Positions 34,107 through 45,016 of a stretch of 64,000 nt of DNA are shown here, one piece after another. Source of the stretch: Aquila chrysaetos chrysaetos (Eukaryota > Chordata > Aves > Accipitriformes > Accipitridae); the NCBI RefSeq assembly GCF_900496995.4, contig NW_024470406.1:1-64000 (forward strand), given 5' to 3'. A program made the position numbers and the translations under genes. The notes under the pieces are model-generated. The model was not told the origin of the DNA. It searched no databases and was given only the letters and a program-made list of their open reading frames with translations. Numbering within the stretch: position 1 is the stretch's first letter; each line of letters starts with the position of its first letter.

Positions 34107-37063
34107 CGCAAGGGTTGTCAAGTCATATGAGATTATGTAGCCATCAGTGGGCTCAGTGGACCAGCCACATGATAGTGTTTTACAGAGATGATTGGAGCTG
34201 TGTGGCATGGGCTGTTGAGGGGTAATGAAGCAATTTGAGTCTCTAAGGTGTTAAGTCTTGCATGTGATGGCCTTAAAGTTGGTCTTTTTTTGTTTTGTTT
34301 TTTTGTTTTCTTTTTTCTAAGATGGCAGGCTGTAGTTGGACTCCAGATGGTCTTCCTAGATGGAATCGAGACCTCTGGAATTGTTAAGCTCTTGCTCTGC
34401 ATCTTGGTGACTCATTCAATATGTTTTTTTTAAGATGCAGAGGGATAAGTTGCGTGCCACAGAGCGACGGAGGAGGGGAGGGGAGCAGCGTAAGAAGGTG
34501 GGTGTGAGAGTGGAGTCAGAGGGAAGATGTGGCCGGTGGCTCTATGACTAGTTTATAGGGTTCTTTTTTTTTTTTTTTTTTGAAGGTACGAAGCAAGGAG
34601 CGAAGCGGGCCATCGGTACTGGAGGTGACTCGGGCAAGGTGAGTCGTGACTACTGGGTTAAAGGAACGTTTCCTTTGGAAGTGTTGTATTGTTGGCAAAG
34701 TTGGAAGCATCCCTTGTCATTTGTTTTTTGCAGGCGGTACGCATGCCTTGATGTGGCAAGCTCTTGATGACTGAGTAGGGTGGTCGAGTGGCCATGGTAA
34801 AGAAGAGTAAGTTGGGAATCAGTCCGGGCAGGCTGAGGTTTCAAGCAACCTCTCAGCACATATCTTCTGCTTTGGTTTTTGCAGGTGGCGCACACAGCCT
34901 CGGAGGGATGAAGCTGCAGGCCGATGAGCAGTCTGAGAAGGTGAGGTGGTTGTGGGCCAGGTTGGTGTTTGATATCAAAGTATTATGTGGTTGCCCGGTT
35001 AAGCATTTACCTTTTGTTTTGCAGGCGCTGTGCGGGCCACCTTTGGAATGGGATGAGCATTTGAGGTGAGCTGTGGCTTAGGGAGGAGGAGCGTGGGGCT
35101 GGTGACTTCTCGCGAGCGCTATGCTAATTTTGTGTGTTGCTGTCTCTAGGTACTATGAGAGATGATGGCTGCAGGGTGTGACTCTGGAATGAGCAGGTAA
35201 GCATAACACTGTGGTGTGTGTGATTAAGCGGGGGGTTGGGTAAGTAGTTGGTGTTAGCTGATGGGTTACTTACTGCCTCTACTGATTTTGTTGCTGGTGG
35301 GTTTTTTTTGGTTTTTTTTGTCTTCACTGCTGTAAGAGTCGGTCAGAAAATCAGCATTGTCTCAACATTGTCATCAGGAACATGAACAGTACATTACCTG
35401 ACAACGGCCTGTTTGGAGCGCAGCGGCCAATCCCAAGGACAGAATGTGCGGTACAAGGCTCCTGGAAGGTACCTGGCTAGAGCCGCTAGAGATAACCGCA
35501 TAGCTACTGTCAAAAAGGATGGATTGCACCTGTTGCCATAACATCGATGAAGAAATCATGAACTCTAGACGAACTTTGCTTCATTATAATACCAAAACAC
35601 ACCTCCTGGTCGAAGGCTACCCGCCTCCAAGACTTGCCACGCCTCGGACACCGACCCTGCGCCTGCGTGATAGCCTTGCTCGAGAAGGGCGGAGATATGA
35701 TAATTGTATTCTGAGAAGGGCGGAGACTCCTGAGGCAGAGGTGGAGCAAGGTGTGTTACTAAGCATAAAAGATGACTTCTGAACAATGGGAATTTGAAGC
35801 TTCCCCACCAAGGACCACGACGATCGACAACGCAGCATTAGCTGGACCCGGGACCGTTAGGACGTCTTGAGATCAGCGGTGGTAGCTATAACCTCTTTTT
35901 TCTCCTCTCTCTAAACTTAACTTTACTTTTCTCCTTTCTCTCACCCATCTCTAACTATCGCGTGCCTCTTCACAGGCAATACAATAAAGTTATACTGTGT
36001 GATTACTGCTATCCCCTTTGGTGTTGGTCACCTTAATTTTGCACTTTCGAGATCGTAGCAAACGAACCATCACGAGTCCACCGAGTGGACCGTGACAACT
36101 GCAGATGATGAAGAGGAACCTGGCGACTGCTGGATCATCCCAGTTAGCCCATGTGATTTTTGCGGAGGATGGACTCGTAGCCTTGGCCCTCTGAAAGTTA
36201 AGTTGAGGGACCCGGGCTGGGGAGACGCTGGGAGGAAGGGACAGAGCTGGGAATTGTAGGGAGGGGTTTTAAAGTTAGAGTAGGAGGGCAGGGCTGTCCA
36301 GGAGAAGTCCTGTTTGGGCAGATGAAGGGAGCGGGTTGCTTTTCAGCACGAGACCAGCGTGTGCCGGGCAGGGCAGTTCCAGCCTGTGTCTGTGGTGGTG
36401 TGTAGTTTGTGTAGTCTGTCTTCTGTGCCTTACATCTTCCTTGGCTCTCAACGCCATCGTCAGTCTTTGCGCTCAGGGAGCGCGACATGTGCTTCGGGCA
36501 CTGTCCCTAGGGTCTTGAATGCCCTTAGTCATCGGCACCGTGCCAATCGGGTGCCTCTCTTGTGCTCGGAGCGCTAAAGCGTGGATCGGTGTCAGAAGGT
36601 TCCCGCTGGTTCTCTTTTGCGGCGCTCTTCCGGGCTGCTTTGGCAGCTCTGCTCTCTAGCCATGTGTTGCCTTGGACTGGGAGTTCTTCCCGGCATCTTG
36701 ATGTTCCTAGGTCTTGATGACAGGCTTCTTACGCATCCATCATCTTGGTTTTGACAGTACCATCTTGTAAGGGGCCATTACTTTTGCCTCTTCTTCTTTG
36801 GGGCTGTTGTAGAGCCTCCTCGCTTGGTGGTTTTGGACGCTGTAGGTCATCTTGCCAGATGGCACCTCCCGTCCAGGAGTCATTCTTCTTGCTGAGAGTT
36901 TTCTCTCTCTTTGAATCACCCTGTTGGTAGTGTTCTGTGTCACGTGTGTTTGTGCACGGGTGTGTTTGGCTTGGAGCTGCTCTGTCCGGGGATGTATGGT
37001 CAGGGGTAGGTGGAACAGCGATAAGAGTCTGTGGGTGAAATGTTGATTTGCCTTAATTCTTTA
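34107..37063 (+). repeat. Tandem unit U3, copy B, interrupted by a solo LTR
   Basis: U3-subtype unit, 2957 bp including a 767-bp LTR and its 5-bp target duplication; without them it is 2185 bp. E1 is about 34329-34406, E5 about 34885-34940, E6 about 35025-35065 and E7 about 35150-35195. E8 lies after the LTR, from 36105. The LTR separates the pyrimidine tract from the CAG acceptor of E8, so normal splicing into E8 of this unit is probably impaired. Confidence 0.85.
35331..36097 (+). mobile_element. Solo LTR of an endogenous retrovirus, with 5-bp target duplication
   Basis: A 767-bp insertion beginning TGTAAGAG and ending GTGACA is flanked by the direct repeat ACTGC at 35326-35330 and 36098-36102. 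The otherwise collinear unit in contig C (46230-46245) has a single ACTGC, which is a clean empty site. Internal signals fit an LTR: a TATA-like CATAAAAG at about 35764-35771 and AATAAA at 35983-35988, about 115 bp before the 3' end, which defines the plus strand as sense. No gag, pol or env sequence and no second LTR are present, so it is the product of LTR-LTR recombination. A 5-bp duplication is usual for ERVL-like elements in birds, but the family is not otherwise identified. Confidence 0.9.
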
Positions 37064-37738
37064 GGCAAGGGTTGTACAGTTATCTGGGCTCTAGTAGCCA
37101 TCGGTGGGCTCTGTGGACAGCCACATTGATAGTGTTTTACGGAGACAATTGGAGCTGTGTGGCATGGGCTGTTGAGGGGTAATGAAGCTATTTGAGTCTC
37201 TAAGGTGTTAAGTCTTGCACTGTGATGGGCCTAAAGTTTGGCCCCTTTCTTTTCTTTTTCTAAGATGGCAGGCTGTAGTTGGACTCCAGATGGTCTTCCT
37301 AGATGGAATCGAGACCTCTGGAATTGTTAAGCTCTTGCTCTGCATCTTGGTGACTCGTTCAATATGTTTTTTTTCAAAGAGGGACAAGTTGTGTGCCACA
37401 GAGCAACGGAGGAGGGGAGCAGAGCAGCGTAAGAAGGTGGGTGTGAGAGTGGAGTCAGAGGGAAGATGTGGCCGGTGGCTCTATGACTAGTTTATAGGGT
37501 TCTTTTTTTTTTTTTATTTTGAAGGTACGAAGCAAGTAGCGAAGCGGGCCATCGGTACTGGAGGTGACTCGGGCAAGGTGAGTCGTGACTACTGGGTTAA
37601 AGGAACGTTTCCTTTGGAAGTGTCGTATTGTTGGCTAAGTTGGAAGCATCCCTTGTCATTTGTTTTTTGCAGGCGGAGCACGCAGCCTCGGAGGGGTGAA
37701 GTCGCAGGCTGATGAGCAGTGTGAGAAGGTGAGGTGGT
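37064..37738 (+). repeat. Tandem unit U4, copy B, truncated at a fold-back
   Basis: Start of a U4-subtype unit. E1 is about 37269-37346. E2 follows TCAAAGAGGGACAAG rather than a clean acceptor. Next come E3 and a fused E4-E5 segment (from about 37673) in which the E4-E5 intron is deleted. The same fusion occurs in contig C near 47817 and in the inverted copy near 40970. Unit sequence stops at about 37738, just after the E5 donor, and runs into inverted minisatellite. Confidence 0.8.
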
Positions 37739-38060
37739 TTTACAAAGCAACCTTACCGTTTCACAGTAGAAAACCGTCACCGTTCACCAAAGCAACCTTA
37801 CAGTTTCACAATACATTTTCACAAAGCAACCTTACAGTTTCACAATACGCTTCACCAAGCCACCTTAAGTTCAACAATTACAGTTTCACCAAAGCAACCT
37901 ACAGTTTCACACTTACCGTTCACCCCCCCCCAAAAGCAAACCTTACAGTTTCATAAGCACTTCACAGTTCACCAAACAACTTAAAGATTCACAATAGCAA
38001 CCTTAAAAAAGTTTACAATGACAGTTTAACAATAGCACTTCAAAAATTGCAATACGAATG
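37739..38060 (-). repeat. 35/44-bp minisatellite, inverted copy
   Basis: Reverse complement of the array at 50694-51230, with CAAAGCAACCTTACAGTTTC as the recurring core. It is shorter and much less regular than its counterpart, with odd runs (for example nine C at about 37923), which suggests a poor consensus. Confidence 0.85.
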
Positions 38061-39556
38061 GCTCCTACCATACCAGTAAAATTATTTTTTTTTCTTAATT
38101 ACACCCAGAGACACCCCATATCTATTGCTTTTATTTGCTGTCACATGCCATTTAATACAAAGCTTACAGAGCATTTTCACCTTTACAGAGCATTTTCCAC
38201 CCTATCACTCTTTTTCAACATTCATCACTGCCATTAATCCCTCGCTGCACATCCAGAAGTTTTCCTCCCCAAGTGATGGTAGCTCCACAATCCCTTTCCA
38301 AGCAAACAAAAACAAGTGACCTCCACTCATCTTGACAGACGTCCCCACTTCACCACTAGGCTCAAAAATAAAATGAAAGACATCATAGATCACCAAACTA
38401 CAAAGAGCACCCCACTATTTTACAAAACCCACCATGCAAAAATATAGGTTACACTACACAACTTCACAACCCTGCCCTAATAACGCTGGCCATCTAGTCC
38501 AACTCACCCCACCCTTCACCCCACAAAACTCCCTCAACGTCTCCAACTACTATCCGCCCCAAACCAGCGTATAAGTCCTGCAATGACTGGCAATGTACCA
38601 CATTCCAGGGGAGCGCTCCACAGGAAACACTATTCAAGGTCAAGCCTTGAAAAAAAAATCCCCCGGCCTTGCCAAAAACACCCGGCCCCCAAGCCTTCCC
38701 CTTGTCTGAACATGGAATGGAACATCGCTCACAGAGAGGCTGGGGACAGGGGAAAACAAAAAAACCCAGCCAGGGGAAAAAAAAAAAAAAAAATCCCCGG
38801 CGGAGGTTTTTGTATTCTATTGTATTTTATTTTTTTCAATTCCTAACAAAAACACTCTAGCTTTTTAGTGTCTATTGAGGTTGGATGTTGTAAAATCATA
38901 AAACACCTACAAGGGTACACACATTAAAAACACACCATGAGTTCACATCACACCACGCTAGGCCTCACTCTCAACTACAATCCCACACCAAAAGGCAACA
39001 ATGGGGCCACCGCCCTTTACCCCCAGCACACGGGACCTCAGAAAGAACCCTGCTGCCAAACCCCCGGCCCCAAGCCCAACCTCCTTCCAAGCTCCCCACC
39101 ACTGCCCTCCAGTTACAGCAAGCGTCAACACACACCAGATGCCCCATGGCGTAGCTTTTTCAACCAGATACTTAGCTTCTAAGCAGCGGCCATGTTTCAC
39201 AGCCAACCTCCATAGCAGGCCACATAGCCCAAACCACAGGTTCCTTCAATTCGCTCGTGACCCATTGATCACACGCAAAACCAACCACACAAAACAGTTG
39301 AATAGACACGACCTTGGCATAAAAAAATCCTCCACAGTCCAAACTCTGCCTTCCCAACTACTCCACAAAACAAAAACCTCAATGCATTAACCATTTCTAG
39401 AATCTTTACACAAACAAGTGTCCACATGAATACTATGATCACCATTGCCACCATACACTGCCTCCTTACTATATTCTACCTCACAACCACTGCAATCCCT
39501 CACTACCACATGCAATAACTCAAACATTATGGAACCTCAATGCTAACAATCTAGGA
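38061..39556 (-). pseudogene. Terminal block, inverted copy B
   Basis: Reverse complement of 49204-50693. It contains the reverse-strand poly(A) signal (TTTATT at 38130-38135), the hairpin-like A/C-rich region (about 38760-38815) and the last-exon-like segments. Numerous small indels relative to contig C break the short frames. It is joined on its right to an inverted U4 unit at about 39556. Confidence 0.8.
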
Positions 39557-41565
39557 CATATCAACATTGCAACCCACAGACATCTTTATCGTGTTCCACC
39601 TACCCCGAATATACATCCCCGGGCAGAGCAGCTCCAAGCAAACACACCATGCACACAAACACACACAAACACAGAACACTACCCAACAAGGTGAATCAAA
39701 GAGAAGAGAAAACTCGTCGGCAGGAAGAATACACCCAGGACGGGAGTGTGCCATCGGCAATATACTTAGCAGTCAAAATTCACGAAACCACGAGGAGGCT
39801 CTGGACAGACCCAAAAGAGAAGAGGCAAAGTACAGCGCTATCAGCGATGGATCAAAACCAAGAAGATGAGTGCATAAGAGTCCTGTTCTGAAGTACCTAG
39901 GAACATCAAGATGCGCGTAGAACGCCCATCCAAGGCAACACACAGCTAGAGAGCATAGACTGACAAGCAGCCCGGAATAGGCCGCAAAAAAACCAGGGGA
40001 ACCTTCCGGCACCGAACCCACGCTTATCAGTCCGAGCGCTACAGAGAGGCACCCTGATTGGCAACGGTGCCAGTGACTAGGGCAGTCAAGGACCCTAGGG
40101 ACAGTTGCCAAAGCGAATGTCGCGCTCCCTGACGCAAAGACTGACGGTTGGCTTGAGACGCCAAGGAAATGTTAGGCACAAATGGAGTAGAACAAACTAC
40201 ACACACACAGACCACAGGCGGAACTGCCCTTCCCGCACCCACGCTGGTCTCATGCTGAAACAAACCCGTCTCCCGTACATCTGCCCAAACAGACTGCTCC
40301 ATTGAGACACCCTCTCCACCTACACTAACTTTAAACAACCCTCCCTCAAGTTCCAGCTCTGTCCCTCCCTCCAGCCGTCTCACCCCAGGTCCGGTCCCCT
40401 CAACTCCTTTCAGATGCCAAGGCGAGTCCATCATCCTCCAAAAATCACATGGGCTTCTAACTGGATGATCCGAGCAGTCGCCAGTGTCCTCTTCATATCT
40501 GCAGTGAAGACAAAACGAAAAAAAATACCACAAAATCGATAGAGAGCAGTAAAGTACCCATCAGCTAACACCAATACTACCCAAAAAAAAAAACCCCCCC
40601 CGCTAATCACACCACACCACAGTGTTTCTCTTACCTGCTCATGCCAGTAGTCAACTCGCACGCATCATCTCTCATGGATACCTAAGAACAGAACACCAAA
40701 ATGTAGCATTAGCAGCTCGCCGATAGGTCACTTAGCCCCACGCTCCTCCTCCCTAACTACAGCTCACCTCCAAACGCTCATCCCATTTTCAAATATGGTC
40801 CGCCACAGGCACCTGCAACACAAGAAGGTAAACGCTTACAGGAGCAACCCCAACAGTACGTTGTATTAAACACCAAGCCCGTCCAAAACACTCAACCTCA
40901 CCTTCTCACATCGCCTCATCACGCCTCGACTTTCACCCCTCCGAGGCTTGCGGTGCCTCTCCTGCAATAAAAACACAATGACAAGATTTAGCTATTCCAA
41001 CTAGCACATACAACACTTCCAAAGGAACGTTCCTTTAACCCCTAAGTGTCACACTCAACCCCTTGTCGAGTCACCTCAGTACCGATGGCCCGCTTCGCTC
41101 TTGCTTTCGTACCTCAAAATAAAGAAAAAAAACCCTATAAACTAGTCATATACCCACGGACCACATTCTTTTCACTTGATCCACCTCTCACACCCACTTT
41201 TACGTCTGCTCTGCTCCCCTCCTCCGTTGCCGTGTGGCACACAACTTGTCCCTCTTTGAAAAAACATATTGAAAGAGTCACCAAGATGCAGAGCAAGAGC
41301 TAACAATTCCAGAGGTCTCGATTCCTCTAGGAATACCATCTGGAGTCCACTACAGCCTGGCCATCTTAGAAAAAGAAAAGAAAGGTGGCCAACTTTAGGC
41401 CCATCAGTGGCAAGAACTTACACCTTAGAGACTCAAATAGCTTCATTACCACCTCAACAGTCCATCCACACACTCAATTGTCTCCGTAAAACACTATCGA
41501 TGGCTGTCCACAGAGCCTCACCGACGTGCTAATAGACAGGCCAGATAACTGTAACAACCCTTGCC
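39557..41565 (-). repeat. Tandem unit U4, inverted copy B
   Basis: Reverse complement of a U4 unit. Marker GTACAACCCTTGCC-like sequence is at 41551-41565, E1 at about 41284-41360 and the fused E4-E5 near 40970. It is collinear with 47207-49203 but with dense single-base losses and gains compared with every other unit. Confidence 0.8.
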
Positions 41566-42950
41566 TAAAGAATTAAGGCAATAACATTTCACCCACAGAC
41601 TCTATCGCTGTCCATCCCCACCTACCCTGACCATACATCCCGACAGATGCAGCTACCAAGCCAAACACACCCGTGCACAACACACGCTAGACAAAGAACA
41701 CTACAACAGGGTGATTCAAAGAGAAGAAAACTCTCAGCAGAAGAATGACTCCTGGTAACGGGAGGTGACATTGGCAAGATGACCTACAGTCGTCAAAACC
41801 ACCAAGCGAGGGAGCTCTACCACCGCCCCAAAGAAAAGAGGCAAAAGTAATGGCCCCTTACAAGATGGTACTGTCAAAACCAAATGATGGATCGATAATA
41901 AGCCTGTTCATTCAAGACCTAGGAAATCAAGAGGCCCGGAATAACTCCCATCCAAGGGCGCATCACATGGCTAGAGAGCAGAGCTGTCCAAACACCCCGG
42001 CCCAAGAGCGCCGCAAAAGAGAACCAGCGGGAACCTCTGAAACCGTCCAACGCTTTAGCGCTCCGAGCACATAGAGAGGCACCCGATTGGCAAGGTGCCG
42101 ATGAACTAAGGGCTTCAGACCCTAGGGACAGTGCCCGAAGCACATGTCGCGCTCCCCTGAGCGCAAAGACTGACGATGGCGTTGAGAGCCAGGAAGATGT
42201 AACGACACACAAGACGAACTACACAAATCCCCAACGAACACACAGACACAGGCTGGAACTTGCCCTGCCCCGCACACGCTGGTCTCGTGCTGAAAACAAA
42301 CCCCTCCCTATTAATCTGCCCAACAACAGGACTTATCTGACAGCCCTGCACCATCCTACCGTCAACTTTTAAAACCCCCTCCCACCTACAACTTCCCAAG
42401 CTCTGTCCCTTCCTCCCAGGTCTCCACACAGCCCGGGCTCCCTCACACCCCATTAACTTCACGAGGCCCAAGGCCACGAGCTACACCTCCTCCGCAAAAA
42501 ATGCACATGGGCTAAGCTGGGAGGTCCAGCAGTCGCCAGGTCCTCTTCATCATCTGCAGTTGAAGACAACAAAAAACCAAAACAACCCACAAGCAACAAA
42601 ATCAGTAGAGGCAGAGTAGTAAGTAACCCATCAGTAACACAAACTATTACCCAACCCCCCGCTAATCACACCAACCACAGTGTTATGCTTACCTGCTGAT
42701 TGCCAGAGTCACACCTGCAGCCATCATCTTCATAGTACCTAGAGACAGCCAACACACAAAATTGCATAGGGCTCGCGAGAAGTCACCAGCCCCCACGCTC
42801 CCCTCCCTAAAGCTACAGCTCACCTCAAACGCTCATCCCATTTCAAATATTGGTGTGGGCACAGCACACAGCCACCTGCAAAACCAGAAGGTAAACGCTT
42901 AACGAGCAAACCACAAGTTACTTGATATTAAACACAACCCCGTCCCAACA
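41566..42950 (-). repeat. Partial tandem unit U3, inverted copy B, cut by gap
   Basis: Tail, E8, E7 and E6 region of a unit in reverse orientation, preceding the inverted U4. E8 is near 42470-42560 and E7 near 42700-42745. The unit ends at the N run. Indel density is high throughout, as in the neighbouring inverted U4. Confidence 0.75.
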
Positions 42951-43450
42951 NNNNNNNNNNNNNNNNNNNNNNNNNNNNNNNNNNNNNNNNNNNNNNNNNN
43001 NNNNNNNNNNNNNNNNNNNNNNNNNNNNNNNNNNNNNNNNNNNNNNNNNNNNNNNNNNNNNNNNNNNNNNNNNNNNNNNNNNNNNNNNNNNNNNNNNNNN
43101 NNNNNNNNNNNNNNNNNNNNNNNNNNNNNNNNNNNNNNNNNNNNNNNNNNNNNNNNNNNNNNNNNNNNNNNNNNNNNNNNNNNNNNNNNNNNNNNNNNNN
43201 NNNNNNNNNNNNNNNNNNNNNNNNNNNNNNNNNNNNNNNNNNNNNNNNNNNNNNNNNNNNNNNNNNNNNNNNNNNNNNNNNNNNNNNNNNNNNNNNNNNN
43301 NNNNNNNNNNNNNNNNNNNNNNNNNNNNNNNNNNNNNNNNNNNNNNNNNNNNNNNNNNNNNNNNNNNNNNNNNNNNNNNNNNNNNNNNNNNNNNNNNNNN
43401 NNNNNNNNNNNNNNNNNNNNNNNNNNNNNNNNNNNNNNNNNNNNNNNNNN
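42951..43450. other. Assembly gap (500 N) between contigs B and C
   Basis: Exactly 500 N. B ends in an inverted unit and C begins in a forward U2 that nearly duplicates 32530-34106, so the flanks are not continuous with each other. Confidence 0.99.
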
Positions 43451-45016
43451 TTTTTCCAGGCGGTACGCATGCCTTGATGTGGCAAGCTCTTGATGACTGA
43501 GCAGGGTGGTTGAGCGACCAAGGTAAAGGAGAGCAAGTTGGGAATCGGTCCGGGCAGGCGGAGGTTTCAGGCGGTGTCTCAGCATGCACCTTCTGCTCTG
43601 GTTTTTGCAGGTGGTGCACGCAGCCTCAGAGGAGCCATGCCGCAGGCCAATGAGGAGTTTGAGAAGGTGAGGTGGTTGTTGGCTGGGTTGGTGTTGAATA
43701 TCAAATACTTCACGGTTGCTTGGTTAAGCAATTATCTTTGATTTTGCAGGTGCTGTGCGGGCCACCTTTGGAATGGGATGAGCATTTGAGGTGAGCTGTG
43801 GCTTAGGGAGGAGGAGCGTGGGGTCGGTGACTTCTCATGACTGCTATGCTAATTTTGTGTGTCTTGCTGTCTTAGGTACCATGAGAGATGATGGCTGCAG
43901 GGTGTGACTCTGGAATGAGCAGGTAAGTGTAACACTGTGGTGTGTGTGATTAAGCGGGGGGGTTGGGAAAGTAGTTGGTGTTGGTCATGGGTTACTTCCT
44001 GCCTCTTCTGTTTTTGTTGGGGTTTTTTTGTTTGTTTGGGTTTTTTTTTGTCTTCACTGCAGATGATTAAGAGGAACCTGGCGACTGCTGGATCATCCCA
44101 GTTAGCCCATGTGATTTTTGTGGAGGATGGATTCGTAGCCCTGGCCCTCTGAAAGTTAAGTTGAGGGACCTGGGTTTGGGAGAGGCTGGGAGGGAGGGAC
44201 ACAGCTGGGAATTGCAGGGAGGGGTTTTAAAGTTAGAGTAGGAGGGCAGGGCTGTCCAGGAGAAGTCCTGTTTGGGCAGGTGAAGGGAGCGGGTTGCTTT
44301 TCAGCATGAGACCAACGTGTGCCGGGCAGGGCAGTTCCAGCTTGTGTCTGTGGTGGTGTGTAGTTTGTGTAGTCTGTCTTCTGTGCCTTACATCTTCCTT
44401 GGGTCTCAAAGCCACCGTCAGTCTTTGCGCTCAGGGAGCGCGACATGTGCTTTGGGCGCCATCCCTAGGGTCTTGAATGCCCTTAGTCATCGGCACCGTG
44501 CCAATCGGGTGCCTCTCTTCTTGTGCTCGGACCTCTGAAGCGTGGATCGGTGCCAGAAGTTTCCCGCTGGTTCTCTTTTGCGGCGCTCTTCCGGGCTGCT
44601 TTGGCAGCTCCCCTCTGTAGCCGTGTGTTGCCTTGGACTGGGCGTTCTTCCCTGCATCTTGATGTTCCTAGGTCTTGATGACAGGCTTCTTACGCATCCA
44701 TCATCTTGGTTTTGACAGTACCATCTTGTAAGGGGCCGTTACTTTTGCCTCTTCTTCTTTGGGGCTGTCGTAGAGCCTCCTCGCTTGGTGGTTTTGGACG
44801 CTGTAGGTCATCTTGCCGGATGGCACCTCCTGTCCGGGAGTCATTCTTGCCGAGTTTTCTCTCTGAGTCACCTTGTTGGTACTGTTCTGTGTTGTGTGTG
44901 TTGTGTGCATGGGTGTGTTTGGCTTGGAGCTGCTCTGCCCAGGGATGTAGAGTGAGGGGTAGGTTGAATAGCAATAAGAGTCTATGGGTGAAATGTTGAT
45001 TTGACTTAATTGTTTA
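43451..45016 (+). repeat. Tandem unit U2, copy C, left end missing
   Basis: Starts at the E4 acceptor (CCAG at about 43456-43459) and contains E5 about 43611-43666, E6 intact about 43751-43792, E7 about 43877-43922, E8 from about 44063 and the full tail. It is extremely close to 32530-34106 apart from indels. It is therefore either a very recent duplicate or the same locus on another haplotype. Confidence 0.85.

Noticed and set aside
35519-35838. Frames inside the solo LTR as gag or other retroviral genes
   Set aside because: The 767-bp insertion is LTR only. The frames lack retroviral motifs and lie between the promoter-like and poly(A) signals.
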